A DNA stretch of 64,000 nt from NCBI GenBank assembly GCA_965243255.1, contig CBDEUH010000004.1, positions 2,728,001 to 2,792,000 of the forward strand. The letters run 5' to 3'. Below are positions 42,689-50,553 of this stretch, piece by piece. The notes under the pieces were generated by a model. That model was not told the origin of the DNA and made no database searches. It worked only from the letters and a program-made list of their open reading frames with translations. Each line of letters begins with the position of its first letter. Within the stretch, counting starts at the first letter, position 1. The stretch comes from Bin87 sp965243255 (GTDB lineage: Bacteria; Chloroflexota; Dehalococcoidia; Lucifugimonadales; UBA3495). Both the position numbers and the translations under genes were made by a program.

Positions 42689-42993
42689 TTGGGCAGTCCG
42701 TGCTCATCGTATAGCTCATCCTGCCAAGCTATCGAAGGCGGGTAGTTCTCATCGTATTCGTCAGGATGTTCTTCCCGCCACCTACGGCCCGCCCAAGTCA
42801 GCCTTTCCAACTCCTTCATCTCCGCCTCAATTTCCTCAAGCGTCAACTCGCGGCGCGGTGGTGGTGCTTTAGCATCCAAATCTTCCAGAGCTTTTTTCAG
42901 CACGCGCTCCGCGGCATCCGGGCCGGCAAACCCTAGCCGGTTGGCCAAGTCGGCGATGCGCGCCTCCATCTCAGGTTTCAGTGTGGTAGCCAT
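42685..42993 (-). CDS. vapB: VapB-like antitoxin
   Basis: 102-aa acidic protein. Residues 1-50 form a short helical DNA-binding-like region with EARIADLANRLGF; the C-terminal part (WREEHPDEYDENYPPSIAWQDELYDEHGL) is acidic and tail-like, suited to wrapping the PIN toxin. GGAGA lies 6 bases upstream of the ATG. It is of the Rv0623-like/PSK-operon antitoxin type by length and partner; its DNA-binding fold is inferred, not certain. Confidence 0.85.
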   Translation of the reverse strand: MATTLKPEMEARIADLANRLGFAGPDAAERVLKKALEDLDAKAPPPRRELTLEEIEAEMKELERLTWAGRRWREEHPDEYDENYPPSIAWQDELYDEHGLPK

Positions 42994-43023
42994 GTCATTC
43001 TCCGTGGGTTTGCTGCCCAGGGA

Positions 43024-44004
43024 TTATTGCCCCGCATATAATTGTACGGTGTCAGGGCTGACGCCGCAGTGGGTTAGCAACGTGCGTGAATTTTTCCTCA
43101 TTTGAATGGCGCTGCCATGGGTGTTGACTTCCAACAGCCCGTTGGCAATGGTTCTATGCATGAAAAAATCGTTGCCTGTAGGATGGGTTGGCCGACTGTG
43201 GACAACGTAAATCTTAGGGCTTGACGATACCGGTACATTGGCTGTCGTAAGTCGTCCGTGGTCGTATAACCACTCGGCAACAGCAACCAGGATACTGTTC
43301 CAGCTCCTAATTTCCTTTGTGCTGCTATCAGGGAACCGGATGGCCGTCGGCGGCTTGCTGCCTCCTGGTGGGTTGTATTCAGGCAATGATACCCAGCCCG
43401 GCGAAGACGGTGCAGGTACCATAGTATCTGGCATCGGCGTTGAGACGATTGGCGATGGCTCCTGCACCTGCGGTGTTGTCTCTGGCACTTGTGCTTGGCC
43501 TACAATCGGTTCGCCCGCTGCCACCGGTTCGCCCGCTGCGAGGTTGGTCCGCCAGAGCAGCAGCATTTTCAGCGCAACTTCGTGCGCCAACATGCCGGAG
43601 ATGGATACGTCCAAAATCCGCCGGTCCTCCAACTGTCCGCGTTGGAATACCTCGTAGAGTTCCCAATGGTCTCCGTCGGTCAGTCCAGCGTATTCCACGC
43701 CCGACGCATTGGAATAGTTGAGCATCTGCATCCGGTGCGAGGCCAGCGATTCGCCCAACTTTTTGGCCTCTACCGTCGCTGCCGGCTCGCCATCAGGACG
43801 CAACAATGCATAGTCGGCCCACCGCCCACTCACGTTGTACTCCGGTGCAACCGCACCCGGATCCGACACGTCCCATCCCAGCGCCGAGAGCAGTGGGTCA
43901 ATCAACGCCATGCGGGTGCGTGTCTCATTCTCCCGCAGCGTTGTGCTGTGATCCCGTATGCGTTGTTGCAGCGTCTCGATAACGTGTACCAGGTCGTCCA
44001 GCAT
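43024..44004 (-). CDS. HsdR_N/type IV restriction-like nuclease domain protein
   Basis: 326 aa. The N-terminal half matches the type I restriction R-subunit N-terminal nuclease domain: LIDPLLSALGWDVSDP...PEYNVSGRWADYALL (Asp64) then ATVEAKKLG (Glu79, Lys81), the PD-(D/E)XK core. A Pro-rich linker (about 165-205) leads to a C-terminal module starting PTAIRFPDSSTKEIRSW that resembles the accessory domain often attached to such nucleases. There is no helicase or methyltransferase gene next to it. It may be a stand-alone modification-dependent nuclease. The ATG at 44004 avoids overlap with the acetyl-CoA synthetase gene. Confidence 0.82.
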   Translation of the reverse strand: MLDDLVHVIETLQQRIRDHSTTLRENETRTRMALIDPLLSALGWDVSDPGAVAPEYNVSGRWADYALLRPDGEPAATVEAKKLGESLASHRMQMLNYSNASGVEYAGLTDGDHWELYEVFQRGQLEDRRILDVSISGMLAHEVALKMLLLWRTNLAAGEPVAAGEPIVGQAQVPETTPQVQEPSPIVSTPMPDTMVPAPSSPGWVSLPEYNPPGGSKPPTAIRFPDSSTKEIRSWNSILVAVAEWLYDHGRLTTANVPVSSSPKIYVVHSRPTHPTGNDFFMHRTIANGLLEVNTHGSAIQMRKNSRTLLTHCGVSPDTVQLYAGQ

Positions 44005-44068
44005 GGTCTTTTCCCTTGTTGGCCGCAGTCTTGCCCATCCGCTCGTCTTGCGTCTGTCAAACCATGCC

Positions 44069-45973
44069 CTACTCCTCAAGCGTGGTTATATCGCCTGGGT
44101 CCAGGCCCAGCTCTTGCGCCTTGAGCAGGCGGCGCATGATCTTGCCGGAACGGGTTTTGGGCAGTGTGGGCGTGAACTCGATCTCGGCGGGGACGGCGAT
44201 GGGGCCCAGCTCCCGGCGCACGTGCAACTGCAGTTCGTTGATCATCCGGTCGGAGCCTTCGCTGCCCATGCGCAGCGTTACGAATCCCTTGATGACCTCG
44301 CCGCGCAGCTGGTCCGGCTTGCCGATGACCGCCGCCTCCGCAACCTCGGGATGGGACACCAGCGCCGACTCCACCTCCGCCGAGCCGATGCGGTGGCCGG
44401 CCACGTTGAGCACGTCGTCGGCGCGGCCCACCACCATGTAGTAGCCGTCGGCGTCCCGTAGCGCCACGTCGCCGGAGGAGTACACGCCGGGCACCTGGTT
44501 CCAGGTGTCCGCGTAGCGTTCCGGGTCTCCCCACACGGTGCGGGAGAAATGGGGAAACGGCCGGCGAATCACCAGGAAGCCGCCCTTGTCCGGCTCCTCG
44601 ATGGGCTGGCCTTCCCGGTCAACAATGTCCATCACGGCGCCGGGCAGAGGCTTGCCGACGCGTCCGGGCCGGGCCGTCATGGTGGCCGTGGTGCCCAGGC
44701 AGGGGCCGCCGGTCTCGGTCTGCCACCAGTTATCCACCATGTGCGCCCACTCGCCGTTGCCGCAGATGTGTTCGTAGGCCCAGCGCAAGGCTTCGGGATT
44801 CAGCGGTTCGCCGGCGCAGGTGAGGAACCGCAGCGAGCGCAGGTTGTAGCGGCTGGCCGGCTCCTCGCCGTAGCGCATCAGCATCCGCACCGCCGTGGGC
44901 GCGGTGAAGATGACGTTGACGCCGTACTTCTCGATAACCTCGTAGAACACGGCGTTATGTGGGAAGTCGGGCGCGCCCTCTCGGAACACCGTCGTCGCTC
45001 CCGCCACCAGCGGCGCGTACACGATGTAGCTGTGGCCGACCACCCACCCGATGTCCGACATACACCAGAAGACGTCGTTGTCCTTCACGTCCCAGAAGTT
45101 CTTGAAGTGGTAGTGGGTGCCCACCATATAGCCGCCGTGGACGTGCACCACCCCCTTGGGCTTGCCGGTGGTGCCGCTGGTGTACAGGATGTACAGGGGA
45201 TCCTCGGCGTCCATCACCTCGGCGGGGCAGTCGATGGCGCTGTTGGCCAGCAGTTCGTTGAAGTCGGTTTCGCCGTCGCGCAAGTCCTCCCGCGCCAGCT
45301 CCCGGCGGAACACGATGACGCTCTCCAGGTTGTCGCACCCCTCCACCGCCTCGTCGGCGATGCCCTTGAGGTCAACCCGGTTGCCCCGGCGGTAGCCCAC
45401 GTCGCCCGTGATGAGGGCCTTGGCGTCGGCGTCCTGGATGCGGTCGCGCAGCGAGCCCACGCTGAACCCGGCATACACCACGCTGTGAATCGCCCCGATG
45501 CGGGCGCAGGCCAGCATACTGATGGCACCCTCCGGCGTCAGCGGCATATAGATGACCACCCGGTCGCCCTTGCCCACGCCCAGCGACTTCAGGCCGTTGG
45601 CGAAGCGGTTCACCTGCTGGGCCAGTCGGGCGTAGGTATAGACCTGCTCGGTGCCGTCTTCGCCCAGCCAGATGAGCGCGGCCTTGTTGCGCCGTTCGGT
45701 GGTCAGGTGGCGGTCCAGGGCATTGTAGGCGATGTTCGTCTGCCCGCCCACGAACCAGCGGAAGTTGGGGTAGTCCCACTGGAACACCTCGTCCCACTTG
45801 CGGAACCAGTGCAGTTCTTCGGCGGCCTCGGCCCAGAAGCCCTCGGGGTCGGCCACGGAGCGGGCGTAAACGCCCTCGTAGTCGGATAGCGTGGCCTGGG
45901 CGACTACGTGAGGCGGCGGGGGAATCTCGCCGGCCTCCTGCAAAAGGTGGTCAATCTGTCCCTGCTGAACCAT
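44069..45973 (-). CDS. acsA: Acetyl-coenzyme A synthetase
   Basis: AMP-forming acetate-CoA ligase, 634 aa, standard length. Seen: the P-loop-like YTSGTTGKPKGVVHVHGGY, WWQTETGGPCLGTT, the hinge and C-terminal SGKIMRRLLKAQELG with the catalytic lysine that is acetylated for control in homologues. It feeds acetate, including the product of aromatic degradation, into central metabolism. The ATG at 45973 begins MVQQGQIDHLL; the upstream extension to 46012 is unlikely. It is the only clear metabolic gene inside the stress/defence stretch. Confidence 0.95.
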   Translation of the reverse strand: MVQQGQIDHLLQEAGEIPPPPHVVAQATLSDYEGVYARSVADPEGFWAEAAEELHWFRKWDEVFQWDYPNFRWFVGGQTNIAYNALDRHLTTERRNKAALIWLGEDGTEQVYTYARLAQQVNRFANGLKSLGVGKGDRVVIYMPLTPEGAISMLACARIGAIHSVVYAGFSVGSLRDRIQDADAKALITGDVGYRRGNRVDLKGIADEAVEGCDNLESVIVFRRELAREDLRDGETDFNELLANSAIDCPAEVMDAEDPLYILYTSGTTGKPKGVVHVHGGYMVGTHYHFKNFWDVKDNDVFWCMSDIGWVVGHSYIVYAPLVAGATTVFREGAPDFPHNAVFYEVIEKYGVNVIFTAPTAVRMLMRYGEEPASRYNLRSLRFLTCAGEPLNPEALRWAYEHICGNGEWAHMVDNWWQTETGGPCLGTTATMTARPGRVGKPLPGAVMDIVDREGQPIEEPDKGGFLVIRRPFPHFSRTVWGDPERYADTWNQVPGVYSSGDVALRDADGYYMVVGRADDVLNVAGHRIGSAEVESALVSHPEVAEAAVIGKPDQLRGEVIKGFVTLRMGSEGSDRMINELQLHVRRELGPIAVPAEIEFTPTLPKTRSGKIMRRLLKAQELGLDPGDITTLEE

Positions 45974-46070
45974 AGAAGCGTACCTCGCAAGAATCGCGTG
46001 AAGTACGCCCATTATAACGGCACACGCGCGGCAGCGTTGGGAACGAACACATCACGCAAGGATGCTCACG

Positions 46071-46553
46071 ATGGCACAAACCACGACTGAACGCGATTTC
46101 CGATATGTCATAATCAGGACGATCGACGCCCCGCGGGAGCGTGTGTTCCAAGCCTGGACGGACCCAACGCATCTGCTGCGCTGGTGGGCCGCTGAGCCGG
46201 GCTGGGCTACGCCCATCGCCGAGGTTGACCTCCGCGTGGGCGGCCGTTATCGCCTGGGAATGCAGAACCCGGAACAGGAACTTCCCTAGGTTGTGGACGG
46301 GGTCTATCGAGAGGTTTCCTAACCCGAGCGGATGGCGTTCACCTGGACCTGGGAGAAAAGACCCGGCGACGACCCTGACTGGACTCCGGCAACCACCCTT
46401 GTAACTCTGCAATTTCATGACCGGCAGGGCGCGACGGATGTGAAGATCACGCATGAACAATTCCCCGACGCCCACATGAGGGATGCGCACAACGAGGGCT
46501 GGAGCGCGTGCTTCGACCAACTGGCTCCATACCTGGCTGTGGCAACCGTCTAA
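46071..46553 (+). pseudogene. SRPBCC/AHSA1-domain protein with two in-frame stop codons
   Basis: The reading frame encodes a START-like AHSA1 domain: FRYVIIRTIDAPRERVFQAWTD... LLRWWAAEPGW ... RVGGRYRLGM before position 46287 and VVDGVYREVS then PERMAFTWTWEK...NEGWSACFDQLAPYL after it. The halves are in the same frame but broken by TAG (46287-46289) and TAA (46320-46322), which fall 33 bp apart in a conserved strand. Two single-base substitutions would restore the gene. I call it a pseudogene; sequencing error is less likely because two sites are hit. Confidence 0.8.
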
Positions 46554-46701
46554 AAGTATGGCGGCGAACGTGGCAAGGGCGAGCGGCCGGCGGTGTTCAG
46601 CTCGCGGCAGGAGCTGACAGCCTAGCTGCACTCCTCTGCGGAAGAGACATGGTGCGGCTGTTGGGGTGAGACTAGTCCAAGATTTAGTGTGTATGCCTGC
46701 A

Positions 46702-47529
46702 TCAGCGTTCTCCTGCGACGCTGGCGAGCGCTGCCTTTAGGACTTGGAAGCAAACTCTGGCCGTGTGTTCGTCAGGTGTAAAGCCCTGCGACAATTGCGC
46801 ATAGGGATGAATGTAGTTTCGGAAGTCGCGCAAGCCATGAGAAAATTTCTTCACATCCAAATCCAAAAGGCCTATGCTGTGCGCTGTGTCTATAAACTGC
46901 GCCAAGCTCCATTCGTTGAAGCCCTTTACCTTTCCATCTCTGTCTCGCGGGCTTGAAAGTGACTGGTTGAACTTGGTCGGCTCTTTCAGAGCTGCACCAA
47001 GCAAGATACCCTCCAGGACGCTGCCGCATAGGAAGATAACCGACAGGTGAGCATCGGCGGCAAAAGCCTTTTGTGCTTCTTTCAGTCGCGCTTCAATGAT
47101 TGTGGCGACTTGTGGCTCAACCGGCAACTTTTCGACATTCGGCAGAACAAATTCTTTGTCCATGAAGCCCTTACTGTCGCCGGAATCGGCAACTGGAACG
47201 ATACCGTTAATCCTTGTAACGACCTCACGGCATCTATCCAGGACGCCGGAATTTTTGTCGTATCCCCCTATGTCGCAATTGGCCTCGTAAGCGTCCAGCA
47301 TTTCCCCAAGCACACCCGCAACTACCCTGTCGGTCTCGAGATCCCAGAAAGCCCGCATCTTCTTAGCCTTTGAGGTCCCGTAAGTCTGGTATTTTGGGCC
47401 ATGGATGTCTATATGATGCCTCCGAAAGAAGGCACCAAATGTTGCATCGGTATAGCTCAGCACGTAGCCATCGCCCATACCTAAAATTCTCTCAAAATAG
47501 AGCCTTTCCGCGTTGGTTATACTGCTCAT
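46702..47529 (-). CDS. HEPN-like protein, possible abortive-infection RNase
   Basis: 275 aa soluble protein. I do not recognise the N-terminal half. The C-terminal half is helical and looks like a HEPN/Abi C-terminal domain: LSVIFLCGSVLEGILLGA then SHGLRDFRNYIHPYAQ with Arg234 and His241 (R-x6-H), the HEPN RNase pattern. Such domains serve in toxin-antitoxin and phage-defence proteins. It is single, on the minus strand, between a decayed gene and the HigBA-like system. The GC content is lower than in the core genes, which suggests transfer. Confidence 0.65.
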   Translation of the reverse strand: MSSITNAERLYFERILGMGDGYVLSYTDATFGAFFRRHHIDIHGPKYQTYGTSKAKKMRAFWDLETDRVVAGVLGEMLDAYEANCDIGGYDKNSGVLDRCREVVTRINGIVPVADSGDSKGFMDKEFVLPNVEKLPVEPQVATIIEARLKEAQKAFAADAHLSVIFLCGSVLEGILLGAALKEPTKFNQSLSSPRDRDGKVKGFNEWSLAQFIDTAHSIGLLDLDVKKFSHGLRDFRNYIHPYAQLSQGFTPDEHTARVCFQVLKAALASVAGER

Positions 47530-47586
47530 ACGGTAACCTCTGATTACTCTGGTGTTTGGAAACGTGCATATTGTAAGTTAGTGAAC

Positions 47587-48702
47587 TTACACACGCTCTT
47601 TTCTCTCTGCATGAGACACCCATGTGTAACGCTGTTTCAGCTCCGTGAGCCGGTTGTACGGAACACGCCTTTCCTTCTGCAACCTTCCAACCACGATGAA
47701 CGGGGCGATTCCAATCGACTGCGCGAACTCCCTGATGTTGACCGGCGTGAAATAGCCAAAGTCGCAAAAATCGTTCCACTTCTCCTGCGGGATGAGGAAA
47801 TCTTTGGCGAACTGGTCGGCCTCCGCCTCAATCTCAGCCATGTCTAAATCTGGCCCCAGACCGTCAATCAGAATCCGGCGTTGGGTACGATGATCCAAGA
47901 GGTGGTCGGCTTCGTGAAAGAACGAAAACCAGAAGATGTCGGCCCACTTGTTACGAATGCTCATTTGAATCAGCGCCTTGTTGTCGGTCAGCCACCGAGC
48001 AACACCATTGGCTCCAATTTTCGGGAGTTCTTGCACCACACGAAAGGCGACCCCCGCCTCCGCGCAGAGTGCTGTCATATCCGGATAGAATTTCTCGGGT
48101 GGCAATTCCGTCATACCCTTGATTTTTACCAGAGCATTGCGGAACCGCTGCTCGTCGTAATCGGCTGTATCAAGCTTTTGCGCTTCAATTTCTCCCTGAC
48201 GAAGCCAGACAGCTAGAGCACCCGGCGACACTTTTTGTTGTGCTGCCTCGGTAATCCGAAACCCGATTGCTTCCTGGTACACCTGCGGCTGGATGCTGGC
48301 AACCTGAAAGAAACTCAGCAGCGCCTTCAGTCGGCTTGCTTTGTCGCGCCCGGCTTCAATCCAGCCACGCTTTATCATCTCCCTGATCGGGTATGCACTT
48401 AACCACTGCTCCTCGGTCACTTGAGCTTCTCTGTGTCGCTGCCGTGCCAAGGTCATCTGGTAGCGGGATTCGAGGTTAATCCAAAAGCTCGCTTCAATTC
48501 CCAACACTTGGCACAATCCGATTGCAGTATCGGGCGTAATGGCTTTCTTCCCATTGATAATCTCGTTCACCACTTGGGGTGGACGGCTAAGACGGGCTGC
48601 CAACTCCCTTTGGGTCATGCCACGGACTTCCAACTCTTCCGCTAGCGTTTCTCCGGGGGGTATTGCCAAATCGGAATACACCCGCGGGGGTTTAGTTGTC
48701 AT
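47587..48702 (-). CDS. higA: HigA-type antitoxin fused to an ImmA/IrrE zinc peptidase domain
   Basis: 371 aa. Residues 10-80 form a helix-turn-helix of the XRE/HigA kind (PGETLAEELEVRGMTQRELAARLSRPPQVVNEIINGKKAITPDTA). The C-terminal region carries FHEADHLLDH, an HExxH zinc site (His263, Glu264, His267), followed by EAEADQFAKDFLIP, typical of ImmA/IrrE metallopeptidases that cleave repressors. Fusion of the antitoxin to a protease could allow self-regulated release of the toxin. It overlaps the toxin gene by 11 bp. Confidence 0.87.
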   Translation of the reverse strand: MTTKPPRVYSDLAIPPGETLAEELEVRGMTQRELAARLSRPPQVVNEIINGKKAITPDTAIGLCQVLGIEASFWINLESRYQMTLARQRHREAQVTEEQWLSAYPIREMIKRGWIEAGRDKASRLKALLSFFQVASIQPQVYQEAIGFRITEAAQQKVSPGALAVWLRQGEIEAQKLDTADYDEQRFRNALVKIKGMTELPPEKFYPDMTALCAEAGVAFRVVQELPKIGANGVARWLTDNKALIQMSIRNKWADIFWFSFFHEADHLLDHRTQRRILIDGLGPDLDMAEIEAEADQFAKDFLIPQEKWNDFCDFGYFTPVNIREFAQSIGIAPFIVVGRLQKERRVPYNRLTELKQRYTWVSHAERKERV

Positions 48703-48994
48703 AATGATCGCTCACCTCCTCAATATTTGCGATTTCCTCCGTTTCTCCTTTTGTCACGATAAGCCGCCACCGTCCGGTCAGGGTAATGGATAACTCGCCT
48801 CTTTGGGATGATATTAGCGGATGCAGGCGTAGCGACTGGATTTTGTACGCCTCTTGAAAATTGCTGACTTCAGACAGTTGATCTACCCTGTGAATGTACC
48901 GTTGCCCGACTACTGGCCCCCACCGTCGGACCGCTCTGGCCGAATTTTCGTAGCATCGCCGCAATTCGTTTGTCCGGAAAACGACTTCCATCAT
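48692..48994 (-). CDS. higB: RelE/HigB-like toxin
   Basis: 100 aa. The N-terminal EVVFRTNELRRCYENSARAVRRWG, central helix and the C-terminal strand SITLTGRWRLIVTKG with invariant-type Arg residues match the HigB/RelE mRNA interferase fold. Toxin-first order is typical of higBA. Two consecutive ATG codons (48994, 48991) could start it. The promoter and a palindromic operator overlap this start. Confidence 0.85.
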   Translation of the reverse strand: MMEVVFRTNELRRCYENSARAVRRWGPVVGQRYIHRVDQLSEVSNFQEAYKIQSLRLHPLISSQRGELSITLTGRWRLIVTKGETEEIANIEEVSDHYDN

Positions 48995-49038
48995 TCACCC
49001 ATGAGGTGAATGTAAAGTATCTGCTGATCGTTTGTCAA
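48993..49038 (-). promoter_or_regulatory. higBA promoter with palindromic operator
   Basis: On the minus strand TTGACA (49033-49038), 18-bp spacer and TACATT (49009-49014). The inverted repeat ATTCACC-N5-GGTGAAT (48993-49011) covers the -10 and start region. Autorepression by the HTH of the antitoxin is the obvious reading. The leader would be very short or absent. Confidence 0.6.
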
Positions 49039-49070
49039 GCGTGAGCCAGCATGCATGCACCCAATCCCCG

Positions 49071-49100
49071 TTGACCTGCTAACCTGCTGCGCCATACAAT
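49071..49100 (+). promoter_or_regulatory. Promoter of the sulfurtransferase gene
   Basis: TTGACC (49071-49076), 18-bp spacer and TACAAT (49095-49100), each five of six to the sigma-70 consensus. Transcription would start near 49107, 27 nt before the ATG. Confidence 0.6.
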
Positions 49101-49133
49101 CAGGCCATCTACCCATCACGCAGGAGTTCTTTA

Positions 49134-49979
49134 ATGACCACCGCCGCCGGCTACGCTCACCCCGAATACCTCACCGACCCGGCCTGGGTGGCCGCGCATC
49201 TGGACGACCCCAGCGTAGTTGTTCTGGACTGCGCCAACACCGCCGACGCCTGGCAACGTGGGCACATCCCCGGCGCGGCCCACGTGCCGGACAACTGGGC
49301 CAAGAACCCCGACGACCGGCAGCACGTGATGACGCCGGAGCAGTTCAAGGCTTACGCTGAAAGCCTGGGTGTTGGCGACGATACCACCGTCGTAACCTAC
49401 GACCACGCCCAGGGGCTGACCGCCGCCCGGATGTGGTGGGTGTTCAACTACTACGGCCATGGCAACGTCAAGGTGCTCAACGGCGGCTGGCGGGCCTGGG
49501 TGAACGCCGGACAGCCCGTTGACTTCGGCCGGCCCCGTCCGCCGGCAGCGGTGTCGTTCACGCCCCGGGCCGACGGGTCGTACATTGCAACCGGCGACGA
49601 GCTGAAAGAAGCTTGCTCATTGGACGGCGTACGGGATAACGTCGTGGTGTGGGACGTGCGCAGCGACGCCGAATGGGATGGCACGGCGGAGAACTATCGC
49701 AACAAGCGGGTCGGCCACGTTCCAGGCGCGGTGCACCTGGAATGGTTCCATCTGATGGACCGCAACACCCACGAGTTCAAGCCGGCGTCGGAAATCCGCC
49801 AGATTCTCACCGAGCATGGCATCACGCCGGACAAGACGGCGTACACCTATTGACAGGCCGGTATCCGTGCGGCGCACGGCAACTTCGTACTACGGCTGGT
49901 GGGGTTTGAAAACGCCAGGAACTACGACGCGTCCATGGGAGAGTGGGCCAACCGGGACGACACACCGCTGACCGTGTAG
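49134..49979 (+). CDS. Two-domain sulfurtransferase (rhodanese), probable selenoprotein with Sec240
   Basis: Transfers sulfane sulfur; 281 aa if the internal TGA is read through. The N-terminal rhodanese domain (1-125) is an inactive type with Asp90 where a catalytic Cys would be. The second domain (about 150-281) ends at TGA (49851-49853) just after TAYTY, but the same frame continues with QAGIRAAHGNFVLRLVGFEN and EWANRDD, the standard sulfurtransferase C-terminus, up to TAG at 49977. The TGA replaces the catalytic Cys of the YCQxGIRA active-site loop. A SECIS-like hairpin follows. AGGAG precedes the ATG. Read as terminated, the protein would lack its active site. I infer selenocysteine; a TGC-to-TGA mutation is the alternative. 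Confidence 0.75.
49865..49879 (+). promoter_or_regulatory. SECIS-like hairpin after the in-frame UGA
   Basis: CCGTGC-GGC-GCACGG forms a perfect 6-bp stem with a GGC loop. The loop starts 17 nt after the UGA, and its first base is G; both fit the published bacterial SECIS consensus (short stem, small loop with an early G, about 16-37 nt from the UGA). Confidence 0.6.
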
Positions 49980-49986
49980 CCCTCTG

Positions 49987-50553
49987 ATGGCCCGCAAGGT
50001 GAAGGTGCGGCGAGTGGTGGACGGCGACTCGCTGGTGGTGAACTACGGCGGGTTGTTCAGCTGCCTGCGCCGGCCCTTTCCCGTGCGGCTCTACGGCATC
50101 GACGCGCCGGAGCTGGCGCAACCCTACGGCCCGGAGGCCCGAAAAGAACTGGCGTCTCTGGTGCGGCGCGGCGCCGTCCGCATGGACGTGATGGCTACCG
50201 ACCGCTACGGTCGAACGGTGGGCCTGATTTACGCGGGACGCCGCCGACGGGAGTCCGTCAACGTGGCCATGGTGCGAGCCGGCATGGCCTACTGGTATCG
50301 CCGGTACGGTGGGCGAAACCTGGGCTTTCCCGAAGCCGAGGCCGAGGCCAAAACCAGGCGGCGCGGCGTGTGGCGGGATGGCCGGCGCGCCCGTCGTCCC
50401 TGGGACTATCGCGCCGACCAGCGTCGGGCCCGGCAACGCCGAGGACGGCTGCGCCGTTCCTTCAACCGGCTGGTGATGGTCGGCATAATCCTGGTTGTGC
50501 TGGTAATCCTGCTGCTGATCGCCCGGTCGCTGGGCTATGGGGCCAGTGGGTAA
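49987..50553 (+). CDS. Membrane-anchored staphylococcal-nuclease-like (SNase) protein
   Basis: 188 aa. The SNase domain (1-120) keeps the catalytic set: Arg34, Asp39 and Glu42 in VRLYGIDAPEL and Arg76 in DRYGRTVGLIY. A basic linker (RRARRPWDYRADQRRARQRRGRLRR) follows and then a C-terminal hydrophobic helix, VMVGIILVVLVILLLIA, at about 160-180, suggesting a tail anchor with the nuclease on the inner face or, by topology, outside. It degrades DNA or RNA. It starts 7 bp after the selenoprotein stop and its tail overlaps the convergent transporter gene by 19 bp. Confidence 0.85.
   Translation: MARKVKVRRVVDGDSLVVNYGGLFSCLRRPFPVRLYGIDAPELAQPYGPEARKELASLVRRGAVRMDVMATDRYGRTVGLIYAGRRRRESVNVAMVRAGMAYWYRRYGGRNLGFPEAEAEAKTRRRGVWRDGRRARRPWDYRADQRRARQRRGRLRRSFNRLVMVGIILVVLVILLLIARSLGYGASG

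Noticed and set aside
46287..46322. Stop-codon recoding (pyrrolysine or readthrough) in the AHSA1 gene
   Set aside because: Two different stop codons (TAG and TAA) at non-catalytic positions in one strand are better explained by decay.
49134..49853. Simple truncated rhodanese ending at the TGA
   Set aside because: The conserved C-terminus continues in frame directly after the TGA, and truncation would remove only the active-site loop and what follows.
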